64,000 nucleotides of DNA, taken from Pyxidicoccus sp. MSG2. Its GTDB lineage: Bacteria; Myxococcota; Myxococcia; Myxococcales; Myxococcaceae. Location of the stretch: positions 10,316,001-10,380,000 of the forward strand of contig NZ_JAPNKC010000001.1 of assembly GCF_026626705.1 (NCBI RefSeq). The letters are read 5' to 3'. A model generated the notes under the pieces. That model was not told the DNA's origin. It saw only the letters and a list, made by a program, of their open reading frames with translations, and did not search any database. A program made the translations under genes and the position numbers. Shown one piece after another: positions 25,261 to 34,507 of this stretch; positions within the stretch are counted from its first letter, which is position 1, and each line of letters begins with the position of its first letter.

Positions 25261-27084
25261 TCAGTACAGCTGCACCGCGTCGAACGGGCGGTTGAGCTTC
25301 GTCCTCGCTCGGGGCAGCGCGGCCTGCACCGCCTTCGCGTCCCCGCTCGTGAGCGCCTCCACGAGCACCGCCGTCTCCTTGGGCCAGGTGGTGCTCGCCT
25401 GGGCGCAGCGCAGGGCCTCCGTCCAGTCGGTGTGGCCGCCGGCCACCGCGAGGCCCGCGAGGCTCTGCGCCACCTTCAACGGGTCTCCCACGGCGCGAGC
25501 GTGCTCCTCCGCGCGGGCGAACCACTCCACGGCGACGGCGGGCTGCTGCTCGTCCAGGAACAGCCGCCCCAGCTCCGCGGCGATGACCTGCCGGTGGAAG
25601 GAGTCCCCCAGCTCGTCCGCGTTGGCGTACGCCTCGGTGAAGTGGGCCACGGCGGCGTCGCGCTCGCCCGCGCCCAGCTCCAGCCCGGCCAGACGGTAGC
25701 GGTGGTGCTTGGCGAAGTTGGCGCCCCAGCGCTCGCTGATCTTCTCGAAGCGCCGCCACGTGGCGATGGCGTCTCCCCACTGCCGCGCCGTCTCCTGCAG
25801 GTAGCTGGCGTTGGAGATGAGGTTGATTTTCAGGTGTGTGGCGCTGGCGTCGTGCAGGTCGCCCACGCAGCGCATGGCGAGCTTCTCCTCCGCCACCGCC
25901 TTGTCCAGCTTGCGCTCCTGGAACCAGGTGAGCGCGCACACGTTGCGCAGCCAGCCCTCCTGCAGCGCGCGGTCCGGCGCGGTGCTCCGCTCCAGCGCGG
26001 CCAGGCCCGCCTCCACCTCGGTGCGTGCATTCGGAAGCTGCCCGAAGCGCTTGGTGAGAGTGAGCGCGCGGAACATGTGCAGCCGCGCCACCAGCTCTTG
26101 CGGAATGCGGCACGTCAGCCCGCGGCCGAAGGCCTCCATCGCCGCGTCGTGCGAGCCGGTGAACACGTGCACCACGCCCATGCAGCGCAAGAGCAGCGCG
26201 CGCAATTCCTCCACGTCGCCCAGGCTGCTCCGGTCAATCTCGATGGCTGGCGTGGTGAAGCCCGTGTCCAGCGAGTCCCACGCGTCGGCGACGCGGGCGG
26301 GCAGCGTCGCGTCCGGGCCGTCGTCCAGCAGCGCCAGCCCCTGCTCCGCGGCCAGCATCGCGCCTTCGTAGTTGGTGGTGAAGAAGCAGGCGCGGATGGC
26401 GAGGATGGCCGCGGCCACGCGGACCTCGCGCGCCTGCGTGCCATCCACCGCGAGCTGGAGGTAGCGCCCCTCCAGGTCCACCGCGGGCTCCAGCGCACGC
26501 GAGGACACCAGCCCCGGCCCCGTGGCACGTGGGGCGCGCATGCGATCACACAGCGCATCCAGGTAGGCCTGGCGCCGGGACTCGAAGCCCACCGCGCCGT
26601 GCGGCCGGCGCACGCTCCACCCGGTGAGCAGCAGCGTCCCGTCCAGTCCCTCCAGGCGGCTCCACTCGGCGGCGCGCATCACCGCGCGCAGGCTGACCAG
26701 GTCGCACTCGCCCGCGCCGTGCAGCACCAGCGGGCGGCCGCTCGCGCGAAGCGTCTCGACGATGGCCTTCGCCGCCACGTTGAGCACCCAGAACATCTGC
26801 TCGGACTCGCGGTGCAGCCGGCGCTCGGAGGGCGTCAGCGCCAGGTCGCTCAAGTCGGGCACGCCGAGGATGGAGCCGGGGAAGAGTCGGTTCCACTCCG
26901 ACGGGTGCGCCCGTGCGAGGGCGCCCACCACATCCGGCGCGGCGCCCTCACAGGCGCGCAACACCTTCCGCAGCCCACCGAAGGCGACGGGTAGGGCCAC
27001 GCCCGCGTCGACCTCCAACGCCCGCGAGGGAAGGACGGAGGGAACACCGCCCGCGACGGAGACCGCCAGCGCGCTCGTCCTCAT
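25261..27084 (-). CDS. TPR-rich protein with degenerate ATPase-like N-terminal region
   Basis: A 607-aa protein. The C-terminal 350 residues are helical repeats of TPR type (EGAMLAAEQGLALLDDGP, HDAAMEAFGRGL, YANADELGDSFHRQVIAAELG). Residues about 90-190 contain GRPLVLHGAGECDLVSLRAV and DGTLLLTGW, reminiscent of the ATPase part of STAND regulators, but no Walker A is visible. There is no signal peptide. ATG 27084 is chosen; a TTG two codons upstream is less likely. It is transcribed toward the FAD enzyme gene. It is separated by 189 bp from the glycosyltransferase gene upstream, so it probably has its own promoter. Role unknown. Confidence 0.6.
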   Translation of the reverse strand: MRTSALAVSVAGGVPSVLPSRALEVDAGVALPVAFGGLRKVLRACEGAAPDVVGALARAHPSEWNRLFPGSILGVPDLSDLALTPSERRLHRESEQMFWVLNVAAKAIVETLRASGRPLVLHGAGECDLVSLRAVMRAAEWSRLEGLDGTLLLTGWSVRRPHGAVGFESRRQAYLDALCDRMRAPRATGPGLVSSRALEPAVDLEGRYLQLAVDGTQAREVRVAAAILAIRACFFTTNYEGAMLAAEQGLALLDDGPDATLPARVADAWDSLDTGFTTPAIEIDRSSLGDVEELRALLLRCMGVVHVFTGSHDAAMEAFGRGLTCRIPQELVARLHMFRALTLTKRFGQLPNARTEVEAGLAALERSTAPDRALQEGWLRNVCALTWFQERKLDKAVAEEKLAMRCVGDLHDASATHLKINLISNASYLQETARQWGDAIATWRRFEKISERWGANFAKHHRYRLAGLELGAGERDAAVAHFTEAYANADELGDSFHRQVIAAELGRLFLDEQQPAVAVEWFARAEEHARAVGDPLKVAQSLAGLAVAGGHTDWTEALRCAQASTTWPKETAVLVEALTSGDAKAVQAALPRARTKLNRPFDAVQLY

Positions 27085-27273
27085 GGGCAATGCCCTACTT
27101 CAGCGGCGGGGTGGACAGCGGGAGCATTCGGTGTGGAAGCGACGGGGGGACAGCTCACGGTCGGCTCCTCGGAGGGGAACTCCATCCTCACATCGTCCGA
27201 GAAACCGAGCAATCCACCCCACAACAGAAATCCCACCCCCCTGTACGAGGGCGTCCAACGGTTGACGGCCGGC

Positions 27274-28038
27274 TCACGCGGGCTGCTTCGACGCCTCGGG
27301 CACGCCCTTGCTGTAGTGGAGGATGAGCCGGGGAATCCACCCGTCGAGGTTGCGGGCTCGACGCAGTGCGGTGAGGTCCATCTCCCGGTACGGAACGCCC
27401 CGAGCGCCGCGGCCGTAGTAGTGGATGACCCAGGCATGGTCGACGAGCCACTCCACCTGGTCCTCGGAGAGCTTGAGCTCGCCCTCGAAGCCCGTCTCTG
27501 ACGCCCAGTTGAGGAGGCCGGTGAACAACTGGTCCACGCGGAAGCGGCGCGAGTCGATGACGCGGTTGGCGATGTTCTGGTCCGTCCAGTGGTCCCACTG
27601 CGCGTCGGGGACGGCTTTCATCGCGGTGAGCCAGGCCTCGGCGAACGGGTCTCCCGGCGGGCTGGCACAGACGCCGGCGCAGCGGCGGTGCGAGTCCCAG
27701 CACTCCTCACCGATGGTGAAGCGCTCCACCGCTGGCAGCGTGCGCAGGGTGAGCGTGTCGAAGGAGTCCAGGTACCAACCGCCATGCTGGTGCAGCGCGA
27801 GGGCGCGCATGCGGCGCGCGGCCACGTCCATCCGTGTCGTCTGCAGCGCGCCGAAGTACTGCGTCAGGTCCTCGAAGTGGACCTTGGGCAACAGCGGCTG
27901 GTAGCGGGGGATGCTCTCCGGGTTGCAGTAGACGCGGACGACGGCGCTCTTGTTGTGGGCAATGGCCGAGCGCACGGCGGCGACCAGGCTGGGACGGACG
28001 ATGTGGTCGTGGAAGATGAAGGTGAGGGCGGGAGTCAT
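27274..28038 (-). CDS. Glycosyltransferase with DxD-type sugar-binding motif (GT32-like)
   Basis: A 254-aa protein. The core HQHGGWYLDSFDTL (about residues 84-97) is the GGxYxDxD metal/nucleotide-sugar motif of the GT32/TcdB-like glycosyltransferase superfamily, here with DSFD. Preceding it is a Rossmann-like N-terminus (LTFIFHDHIVRPSLVAAVRS). No signal peptide or TM segment. It lies 8 nt after the GT-methyltransferase fusion and appears to be the last gene of the long minus-strand run that starts at 62308. Donor and acceptor are unknown. Membership in the eCIS transcript suggests modification of particle, fibre or cargo. Confidence 0.7.
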   Translation of the reverse strand: MTPALTFIFHDHIVRPSLVAAVRSAIAHNKSAVVRVYCNPESIPRYQPLLPKVHFEDLTQYFGALQTTRMDVAARRMRALALHQHGGWYLDSFDTLTLRTLPAVERFTIGEECWDSHRRCAGVCASPPGDPFAEAWLTAMKAVPDAQWDHWTDQNIANRVIDSRRFRVDQLFTGLLNWASETGFEGELKLSEDQVEWLVDHAWVIHYYGRGARGVPYREMDLTALRRARNLDGWIPRLILHYSKGVPEASKQPA

Positions 28039-28046
28039 GGCGGGCC

Positions 28047-30653
28047 TCAGGGCGCTCCCGCGGCGAGCGGGCGCGATTCAGCGGGGAGGGCGGCGTTACG
28101 GAGGGTGGAGAAGGCGTCGTCCCCCATGAGCGCGCGGATGGCGTCGGTGGGGTGCGCATGCCAGAAGCGGTGGTGGACGCGCTTCGGGTCGATGTTGGCG
28201 TCGTGCACGCAGGCGACGAAGAAGGACGGGTCGTCCAGCACGAGGAGCTTCCGGGACGGGTCGCTCCAGAGGAAGCGCGCGTCCTCGCCGACGTTGATGT
28301 CGGGGAACGGATTGCGGCGCCAGGAGTCCCGCGTGTAGCAGAGCGTGTTGCCGGACACCCAGGGGCGCTGACCGGCGGGGTACACGTACTGCCAGGAGCG
28401 GCCTGTCGTGGGCTGGTGGTAGTAGACGCGGGTGAGCCCGCAGGCGCTCGCGCTCGCCCGGAGCAGGGACGACACCTGGTAGGTGAGGCGCGTCGGCGCG
28501 GACCAGTCGTCGTCATCCCAGTGGACGATGACGTCGCCGCGCGCCGCCTGGCAGGCGAGGTTGCGCTTGGCGCCCAGCGAGTGGCGGCGGTCCAGTCGCA
28601 CGTAGCGGATGCGCGAATCGTCGGGCAGCAGGTCGCCGACGGGCTCGGTGCCGTCGTCCACGACGATGAGCTCCCGGTGCTCCCAGTCCTGCGCGAGGAA
28701 CCAGCGCACGGCGAGCGGCACGAAGCGGCGCCGGTTGAACGTGGGCATGATGCAGGAGACCTGCGTGCCCTCCTTCCCTGGCGGCGGTGTGACGCGAGCG
28801 CGGGCCGGGACGGTGGGCGTCGGGTCCGTCCTCGCGTCGGTGCGGACGCTCATGGTGGCCACGCTGGTGCCCGACGGTGGCGGAGTCGGTGGCTCCGCGA
28901 CAGGCATTGCGGAGACTCCACTTGGAACCGTGTCGCCCTCCGAAGGTGGCTCAGCGACAGGTGTTGCGAAGCCTCTGCTCGCGACAGTCCCGTCACCCGA
29001 CGGTGCCGCCACGGCTTCTCCGGTGGGCCGAGCGGCAACCGCATCCATCGCGGCTTCACCGTCCTGCGCGGCTCGAGGCGCAGCCCCCGCATCCGCTCGC
29101 ACCGCCGTGGCCAGCTTCTCCAGCACGACGAGGGAGCCCGCCATGTGCACGCGCCGGAACCTGCCGCCGCGCAGCAACTCCTGCACGAAGCGCTTCACGC
29201 CCGGGAAGTAGTCCGCGCAGTCGTGGAAGGCGGCGAGCCCGCCGGTGACGAGCGACGGCTCCAGGTGGTGGAAGTCGGCGGAGACGCTGGAGTAGTCATG
29301 CAGCCCGTCCACGAGCAGGAAGCCGATGGGCCCGCTCCACGGCACGGAGGGCGCGCTCCCGAAGTGGACGCGGACGCGCGACGCGAGCCCGGACTGCTGC
29401 AGCGTCCGCTGGAGCTTGTCGCGCGTCGGGCCCACGTGCTGGAGCCCCCCGTCGAGAGAGCCCACCACGCCGTCCCCCGGGTCGATGGCGTGGATGGGGG
29501 CGGGCGAGTTCAGCACCTCGGCCACACGGCCCAGGACGACGGTGGCCTTCCCGCAGAAGCTGCCCACCTCCACCACCGCGTAGGGCTCCGGCTGCGACGA
29601 CAACGCGCGGAACGACGCGGCGATGAGCAGGTCCGCCTCTTCGTCGGACAGCCAGCCCTCCACCTTGCGCATCTCCGCCAGGATGGGCCAGGTGAGCAGC
29701 AGCTTCGGCGCGTCTTCGTCACCATTCGCGGCGGTGTCGGCCAGCGAGGACTCCACCGCCTGCGACTCCAGGGGGGCCATGCTCCTCGCCACCGGCGATG
29801 TGCCCTCGTAGTCCAGGTACCGCGAGCGCACGTGGGCGCGCAGTGGGTCATCGAAGCGGCGGGGGATGGGGTGCGCCCAGAAGCCGCCCGGGTGGGCCAT
29901 GGTCGCATCGAGCTGCGCGGGCGTGTACCGCACGCGGTAGCGCACGAGCTCGTAGTTGCACGGGCTGGTGAGCAGCTTGTAGCCCATGAGCGCGACGAGG
30001 GTGGGGAAGAGCACCTCCTCCGTGGCCCAGATGCGCGAGCGCCGGAGGATGTCATGCAACTGCGAGTCTCCGTCCCACAGCTTCACCAAATCTCTCGCGG
30101 CGTCCGCGGTGAAGACGGTGGAGGGCCAGAAGGTCCAGTGGACGAACTGGGACTCGCCCTGGGGGAACTTGCGCAGGAAGGGCCGCCACAGGTCCAGCTC
30201 GCGGCGGGCGTTGACGGCGGGGGCGGCGCGGTTGCTCGGGCTGCGGGGCGTCTGCACGTTGCCCAGCAGGCCCGCGCCGGGGTTCGCCTTGAGGAAGTCA
30301 CCGAGGAACGCGGAGTAGCCCGGCCGCAGCCCGAGCTGGTCCGAGTCGACGATGGTCATCGCGTCGAAGGGCTCATTCGCCAGCGCGTAGCGGAAGCAGT
30401 CGAGCGCGAAGTCGTGCAGCCAGCCCCACTTCATCGGCTTCGGGGTGGGGTGGACGACGGCGTTGTACTTCTCGAACGCGAAGCCCTGGAGCAGGTCCGT
30501 GTCGCGGCCGCCGTTGTAGAGCAGGATGCGCGAGTCCGGGTCCAGGTGGTGCAGGTTGCGCACCAGGTCGATGACGCAATCCCGGTTCTCGTGGACGAGA
30601 CAGGCGAAGGTATGGCGTAGAGAAGTCATGGCTGGATTCCGGGCCAGGTTCAT
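28047..30653 (-). CDS. Trifunctional GT / SAM-methyltransferase-like / GT2 fusion protein
   Basis: An 868-aa protein. The N-terminal part (residues 1-270) is glycosyltransferase-like, with an acidic TIVDSDQLGL metal motif near residue 100. Residues about 330-520 have a class I methyltransferase fold: VVEVGSFCGKATVVLGR, HAIDPGDG, LLVDGLHDYSSV. A disordered linker (about 530-640) contains duplicated PVAEPP units. Residues about 640-868 are a GT2 domain: CIMPTFNRRRFVPLAV, ELIVVDDGTEPV, HWDDDDWS. The ATG overlaps the stop of the 204-aa gene (ATGA). Combining two glycosyltransferases and a methyltransferase in one chain implies sequential building of a capped glycan. Its place directly behind the nuclease cargo points to a role in the injection system. 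Confidence 0.75.
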   Translation of the reverse strand: MNLARNPAMTSLRHTFACLVHENRDCVIDLVRNLHHLDPDSRILLYNGGRDTDLLQGFAFEKYNAVVHPTPKPMKWGWLHDFALDCFRYALANEPFDAMTIVDSDQLGLRPGYSAFLGDFLKANPGAGLLGNVQTPRSPSNRAAPAVNARRELDLWRPFLRKFPQGESQFVHWTFWPSTVFTADAARDLVKLWDGDSQLHDILRRSRIWATEEVLFPTLVALMGYKLLTSPCNYELVRYRVRYTPAQLDATMAHPGGFWAHPIPRRFDDPLRAHVRSRYLDYEGTSPVARSMAPLESQAVESSLADTAANGDEDAPKLLLTWPILAEMRKVEGWLSDEEADLLIAASFRALSSQPEPYAVVEVGSFCGKATVVLGRVAEVLNSPAPIHAIDPGDGVVGSLDGGLQHVGPTRDKLQRTLQQSGLASRVRVHFGSAPSVPWSGPIGFLLVDGLHDYSSVSADFHHLEPSLVTGGLAAFHDCADYFPGVKRFVQELLRGGRFRRVHMAGSLVVLEKLATAVRADAGAAPRAAQDGEAAMDAVAARPTGEAVAAPSGDGTVASRGFATPVAEPPSEGDTVPSGVSAMPVAEPPTPPPSGTSVATMSVRTDARTDPTPTVPARARVTPPPGKEGTQVSCIMPTFNRRRFVPLAVRWFLAQDWEHRELIVVDDGTEPVGDLLPDDSRIRYVRLDRRHSLGAKRNLACQAARGDVIVHWDDDDWSAPTRLTYQVSSLLRASASACGLTRVYYHQPTTGRSWQYVYPAGQRPWVSGNTLCYTRDSWRRNPFPDINVGEDARFLWSDPSRKLLVLDDPSFFVACVHDANIDPKRVHHRFWHAHPTDAIRALMGDDAFSTLRNAALPAESRPLAAGAP

Positions 30654-31264
30654 CCGTCGAGCTGCCGCCAGTTCACGACTCCACCCAGGCCCTGGATCTT
30701 CGGCAGCAGACCCTCCAGGGCGCTCACGGAACGTTCGAAGTCGGGGACCTCGATGAGGAGTCGGGTCTGCTCCGACGTGGGAGGCCGCGGGCGCGTGCTC
30801 ACCTGCTGGAGGTTCCCCAGCCCGGCGGCGCCCTGGACCTCGCGCGTCAGCGGGTCTACCACCGCCTTGCGTCGGACGAAGGCCGCGATGACCAGGGCCG
30901 TCCGGTCATGGGGTGCGTCATCGAAGTCGCCACTCCACGTCTCATCCAGTGCGTCCACGAAGACAGGCTCATCCCAGGAAGGACGGGCGGACGTTCCCGG
31001 ATGTGAATCCAGGGTGACCTCGACGGACCAGGCGATGGGCCAGCGGTCCCTCCATTCCGGCTCGCCGGGGTAGTCCGAGTAGAAGTGGGTGCGCAGCGGC
31101 TGGACCTTCCATGTCCGGGGCGTCGCATCGCCCAGCCCGAGCGCGCGCAGGCTCTCGCGGATCCACTCCTCGGACGCATCCTGGAGCCGCGGCATGTTGG
31201 CTCGAGTGACGTCGAACATGAGCGTTCCACGAGGATCCAGATATGGACTCCATAGGTTGAACAT
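30650..31264 (-). CDS. Candidate immunity protein for the nuclease effector
   Basis: A 204-aa soluble protein with no recognised domain. The middle is acidic (VDALDETWSGDFDDAPHD, about residues 100-118), a feature of some nuclease inhibitors. It lies 15 nt downstream of the effector gene, with a strong RBS (AGGAAGGAA), and overlaps the next gene by 4 nt. Its base composition is visibly less GC-rich than the structural eCIS genes, like the 3' end of the effector. Effector plus small unrelated neighbour is the classical toxin-immunity arrangement, but no homology supports it; it could also be a chaperone. Confidence 0.45.
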   Translation of the reverse strand: MFNLWSPYLDPRGTLMFDVTRANMPRLQDASEEWIRESLRALGLGDATPRTWKVQPLRTHFYSDYPGEPEWRDRWPIAWSVEVTLDSHPGTSARPSWDEPVFVDALDETWSGDFDDAPHDRTALVIAAFVRRKAVVDPLTREVQGAAGLGNLQQVSTRPRPPTSEQTRLLIEVPDFERSVSALEGLLPKIQGLGGVVNWRQLDG

Positions 31265-31279
31265 GGCGTTCCTTCCTGC

Positions 31280-34200
31280 TCACTCGTCCGGGCCCCGGAA
31301 CTTCTGTCCGACTTCGGGGGTGTAGGTCAGCCCCGCCTTGCGGGCCATTGCGCCATCACTGCTGTTGTTCTTGCGTGCGACGACCTGCATGGAGCCCGTC
31401 TCGTTGTAGAAGTCGGCGCGATCCCCCTGTTCGCAGTTGTTGCCGCCATGGCTCCTCCAGTGCTCGACCACACGGGTCTTGTGGTCGATGGTGGCCGTGC
31501 TCTTGGGCTCCCAGTTGTTCGTCATCTCGTCCTTGAACTGGGACTTATTCGCCGGGTTCTCCAGCGTCTTGAGCCTGTTCTGGAACCAGGTCTCCGTCGC
31601 CGTCCGGTAGCCGCTCGGATAGAAGGTATCGCGGACCTTCTTGTCATACGGCGGCTTGAGGCGGTTGCCCTCGACGTACTTCGAGGCGTGCCCCATGTTG
31701 ATGAGGTCATCGATTCCGAACTCGCCGCCAATGCCCTTCAGGTTGTTGGCGACGTCCTCGATGCTCTTCAGCAGCTTGCCCTCGGCCTCGCTGTCCGAGT
31801 TGATAATCGACAGGTGCAGATCGCTCTCGATGTTGGAGAGCTTCGTGTAGACCTTGTCCAGGCGATTGATGAGCTTTGGCCGGTTGGCACCCTTCTTCTC
31901 CTTCTCGATGGCACCGGCAGCGAGTGACTTGAGCACTCCGAGCCGGCTGGACGCCATCTTGATGCTGAGCTTGTCGTCCTTGAACTCGGCGTAGATCGTG
32001 TGCCCTTCGTGGTGCATCGTGAGCGGGAGCTGGACCTTGAGGTGCCGCCCGCCCTTTTCGTCTTTCTTCTTCTTGCCGCCCCCTCCACCGAACAGCTTCT
32101 TCACCCACGCCCAGGCCTTCTTCAGCCAGCCGAGCACGGCGGCGCGGACCTTGGTCTGCACCTTGGTGATGAACTCCCGAATCTTCTTGGAGATGCCGCC
32201 CAGGCCGATGAGCCGCGCCAGGAAGGCGATGACGATGGGAATCAGGTTCGCCAGCGCGTTTTCAATCCACTTCGCCGCGCCACCGATGGCGCCCGTGGCG
32301 ATGGCGTGCACCGAGTTCACCACCGCCTCGATGAGCGCGACGATGCGCGAGGCGTTCTCGATGACCCACATCACCACGTTGTAGATGGCGATGACGGCCT
32401 GGACGATGGCGCCGGCCGGGTTGAACATCGAGACGACCTTCATCACGGCCTGCTTGACGATGGTCTCGATGAGCCAGTTCTGGATGGCATCGATGACCAT
32501 CTCCTTCAGGTTGGAGAGGTCCTCCTTCAGCTTCTCCCAGAGCGCCTGCGGGCCGCCCTTGATGGTGACGGTGATGTACTCGACGAGCTTCTCGAGGAGC
32601 GCAACGTTGCGCTCGCCCATCAGCTTCACGGCCTCGCCGCGCATCCAGTCGTAGGTCAGCCCGAGCACGTCGAGGACGAGCTTGAGGATGGACCAGACGT
32701 TGAGGTCGCTCGGCACCTGGATGCCGGCCTCGGCCAGCGAGCCGAACAGCCACTGCATGAAGCCCTTCTTCAGGTGCGTCCAGATGTTGCCGACGAACTG
32801 GTTGAAGCCCTGCTTGATGGCCGCGAGCAGGTTGCCCAGGAAGCCGATGGGGTCCGACAGGATGAGCTTGATGGTCTCCAGCCCCTTGCGGAGCACGGCC
32901 ATCAGCTTGTCCTTGAACTCGGTGAGGATCTTGATGACCTCGCCGATGGCGTCCGCCAGCTTCTTCAGCGCGCCGGCGTTCTCCTCCTCCAGCTTCTTGA
33001 GCGCCGCGTCCGCCTTGTCGTGCGCCTCCTTGTATTTCTGCGCCAGCTTCTGGGCGAGGTCGTTCTTCTTCGAGTCGATGCCGCTGCGCAGCTCCTCGAA
33101 GCGGTCGTTCATCGCCTGCTGCGCTTCGCGCCCCACCGCCTGCAAATCCTTCGGCAGGCTGTCCACGTACGCCTTGATGGCGGCCTGGCCCTTGTCGACC
33201 TCCGCCTTCGCGTCCGCGAGGCGCGTGTCCACCATGGTGGAGATGCGCACGGCCAGCGCGTCCATCTTCGAGGCGAAGCGCGTGCGCGCCTGGCCGAGGA
33301 TGACCTTGATGCCCTCGGGCACGGGGCGGAACAGGTCCGCAAGCCAGCGCCCCTTGCCGAGCACGCCGCTGTAGCGGTCGTCCTTGAACTTGTCGATCTC
33401 GCGGTTGGCGTACGACTTCATGTCCGCCAGGGCCGCCTCGGCGCCCAGGTCGAACAGCCGCATCACATCCGACTCGAGCGTGGACAGCTTCAAGTCCACC
33501 CGCTGCTTCGTCGTCTGGTACAGCTTCTCGATGTGGTCGCTGACCTCCTTGCGGCGCGCCTCGTCGCGCTGCTTGGCCAGCAATTGCCGCGCCTTGACCT
33601 TGGTATTGCCGGAGACCTTCACTCCGCCCATCTGCGCCACGCCGGACTTCGCGTCGCCGGACGCCTTGGCCTTGGCCTGCCCCAGCGTGGCCTTCTCGCT
33701 GGACACGTACTTCCCGGGCGCCGCGCTGGCGACCTTGTCCACGTTTGTCTTCTGCGAATTCACGGCGGAGAAGCGCGAGTCGTTCGCCTTCGTGAGCCGC
33801 TCCGGCGTCAGCTCGGCCTCCTTCATCTGCTGGTCGGCGTCCTGCTTGGGCTTGCCCAGCGCCTGCACCTCGGTGGAGGGCTTCGGCGCGGGCATGGCGT
33901 CCGCGCCGTTGACGGGCGGAGGCGCCACGGCGGGCTCCTCCGGCATCGGCGCGGACGCGCGAGCGGGGACGGAGCCCGTATCCGGGGGCGCGGCGGAGGC
34001 CTGCTCGGTGGGGCCCGCCGCCGTGTCCTTCTGTTCCTTCACACCTCCGGAGACGGCGCCCTTCACCTGGGCCGTCTCGTTGCCCTCCATGAACTTGTCG
34101 GCGTCATCCAGCGTCTTCGGCATCACCTTTTCGATTTCCGCGCGTAGCAACGCGAGGAAACCGTTGGGCTCTGCCTTGGGCGCATCCGCCGACTTCATGG

Positions 34201-34495
34201 CGTCCACCTGGTTGGCCTTGGCGCCGGCGGTCCGCTCGGAGGGCGGGGACACGGCGGCGGCCTGGGCCTCGGAGGCCTTCTGCGCGGCGGGCGGGTGCTG
34301 CTTCGTCTTCTTCGAGCTCTTCTCCAACTGCTCGATGACCTTGCGGAAGCGCGGGTCCTTCTCCGCGTCGCCGCCCACCTTCACGGCCGCGCCACCCGGT
34401 GCCGCGGCCGTGGTGGCGCCCCCGGAACGCGCGCCGGCCCCACCGCGCGCGGGAGCGCTGGAGGGACCTCGTGCTGCGGCTCGGGCGGGAGGCAT
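31280..34495 (-). CDS. Putative eCIS effector with C-terminal HNH/GHH-like nuclease domain
   Basis: A 1071-aa protein. The N-terminal 250 residues are Ala/Pro-rich and probably unfolded. Residues about 270-530 are long charged helices. Residues about 530-800 are a series of amphipathic/hydrophobic helices (VIKILTEFKDKLMAVLRKG, AIVQAVIAIYNVVMWVIENA) ending in a Trp/Lys-rich segment and a Gly4-Lys4 linker. The C-terminus (about 990-1071) has TATIDHKTRVVEHW, then FYN and NNSSDGA, the D-H...H-W...N-S-S-x-G layout of HNH/GHH nucleases in polymorphic toxins. No N-terminal zinc-protease motif of the DUF4157 type was seen. It directly follows the AAA+ ATPase gene. Base composition of the nuclease end is lower in GC than the rest. 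The long helical part might also span the tube lumen. Confidence 0.68.
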   Translation of the reverse strand: MPPARAAARGPSSAPARGGAGARSGGATTAAAPGGAAVKVGGDAEKDPRFRKVIEQLEKSSKKTKQHPPAAQKASEAQAAAVSPPSERTAGAKANQVDAMKSADAPKAEPNGFLALLRAEIEKVMPKTLDDADKFMEGNETAQVKGAVSGGVKEQKDTAAGPTEQASAAPPDTGSVPARASAPMPEEPAVAPPPVNGADAMPAPKPSTEVQALGKPKQDADQQMKEAELTPERLTKANDSRFSAVNSQKTNVDKVASAAPGKYVSSEKATLGQAKAKASGDAKSGVAQMGGVKVSGNTKVKARQLLAKQRDEARRKEVSDHIEKLYQTTKQRVDLKLSTLESDVMRLFDLGAEAALADMKSYANREIDKFKDDRYSGVLGKGRWLADLFRPVPEGIKVILGQARTRFASKMDALAVRISTMVDTRLADAKAEVDKGQAAIKAYVDSLPKDLQAVGREAQQAMNDRFEELRSGIDSKKNDLAQKLAQKYKEAHDKADAALKKLEEENAGALKKLADAIGEVIKILTEFKDKLMAVLRKGLETIKLILSDPIGFLGNLLAAIKQGFNQFVGNIWTHLKKGFMQWLFGSLAEAGIQVPSDLNVWSILKLVLDVLGLTYDWMRGEAVKLMGERNVALLEKLVEYITVTIKGGPQALWEKLKEDLSNLKEMVIDAIQNWLIETIVKQAVMKVVSMFNPAGAIVQAVIAIYNVVMWVIENASRIVALIEAVVNSVHAIATGAIGGAAKWIENALANLIPIVIAFLARLIGLGGISKKIREFITKVQTKVRAAVLGWLKKAWAWVKKLFGGGGGKKKKDEKGGRHLKVQLPLTMHHEGHTIYAEFKDDKLSIKMASSRLGVLKSLAAGAIEKEKKGANRPKLINRLDKVYTKLSNIESDLHLSIINSDSEAEGKLLKSIEDVANNLKGIGGEFGIDDLINMGHASKYVEGNRLKPPYDKKVRDTFYPSGYRTATETWFQNRLKTLENPANKSQFKDEMTNNWEPKSTATIDHKTRVVEHWRSHGGNNCEQGDRADFYNETGSMQVVARKNNSSDGAMARKAGLTYTPEVGQKFRGPDE

Positions 34496-34507
34496 GGGTG
34501 GCGGCTC

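Noticed and set aside
30629-30653. ATG 30629 as start of the GT fusion
   Set aside because: ATG 30653 overlaps the upstream stop (ATGA) as in the rest of the operon; the internal ATG has no better RBS.
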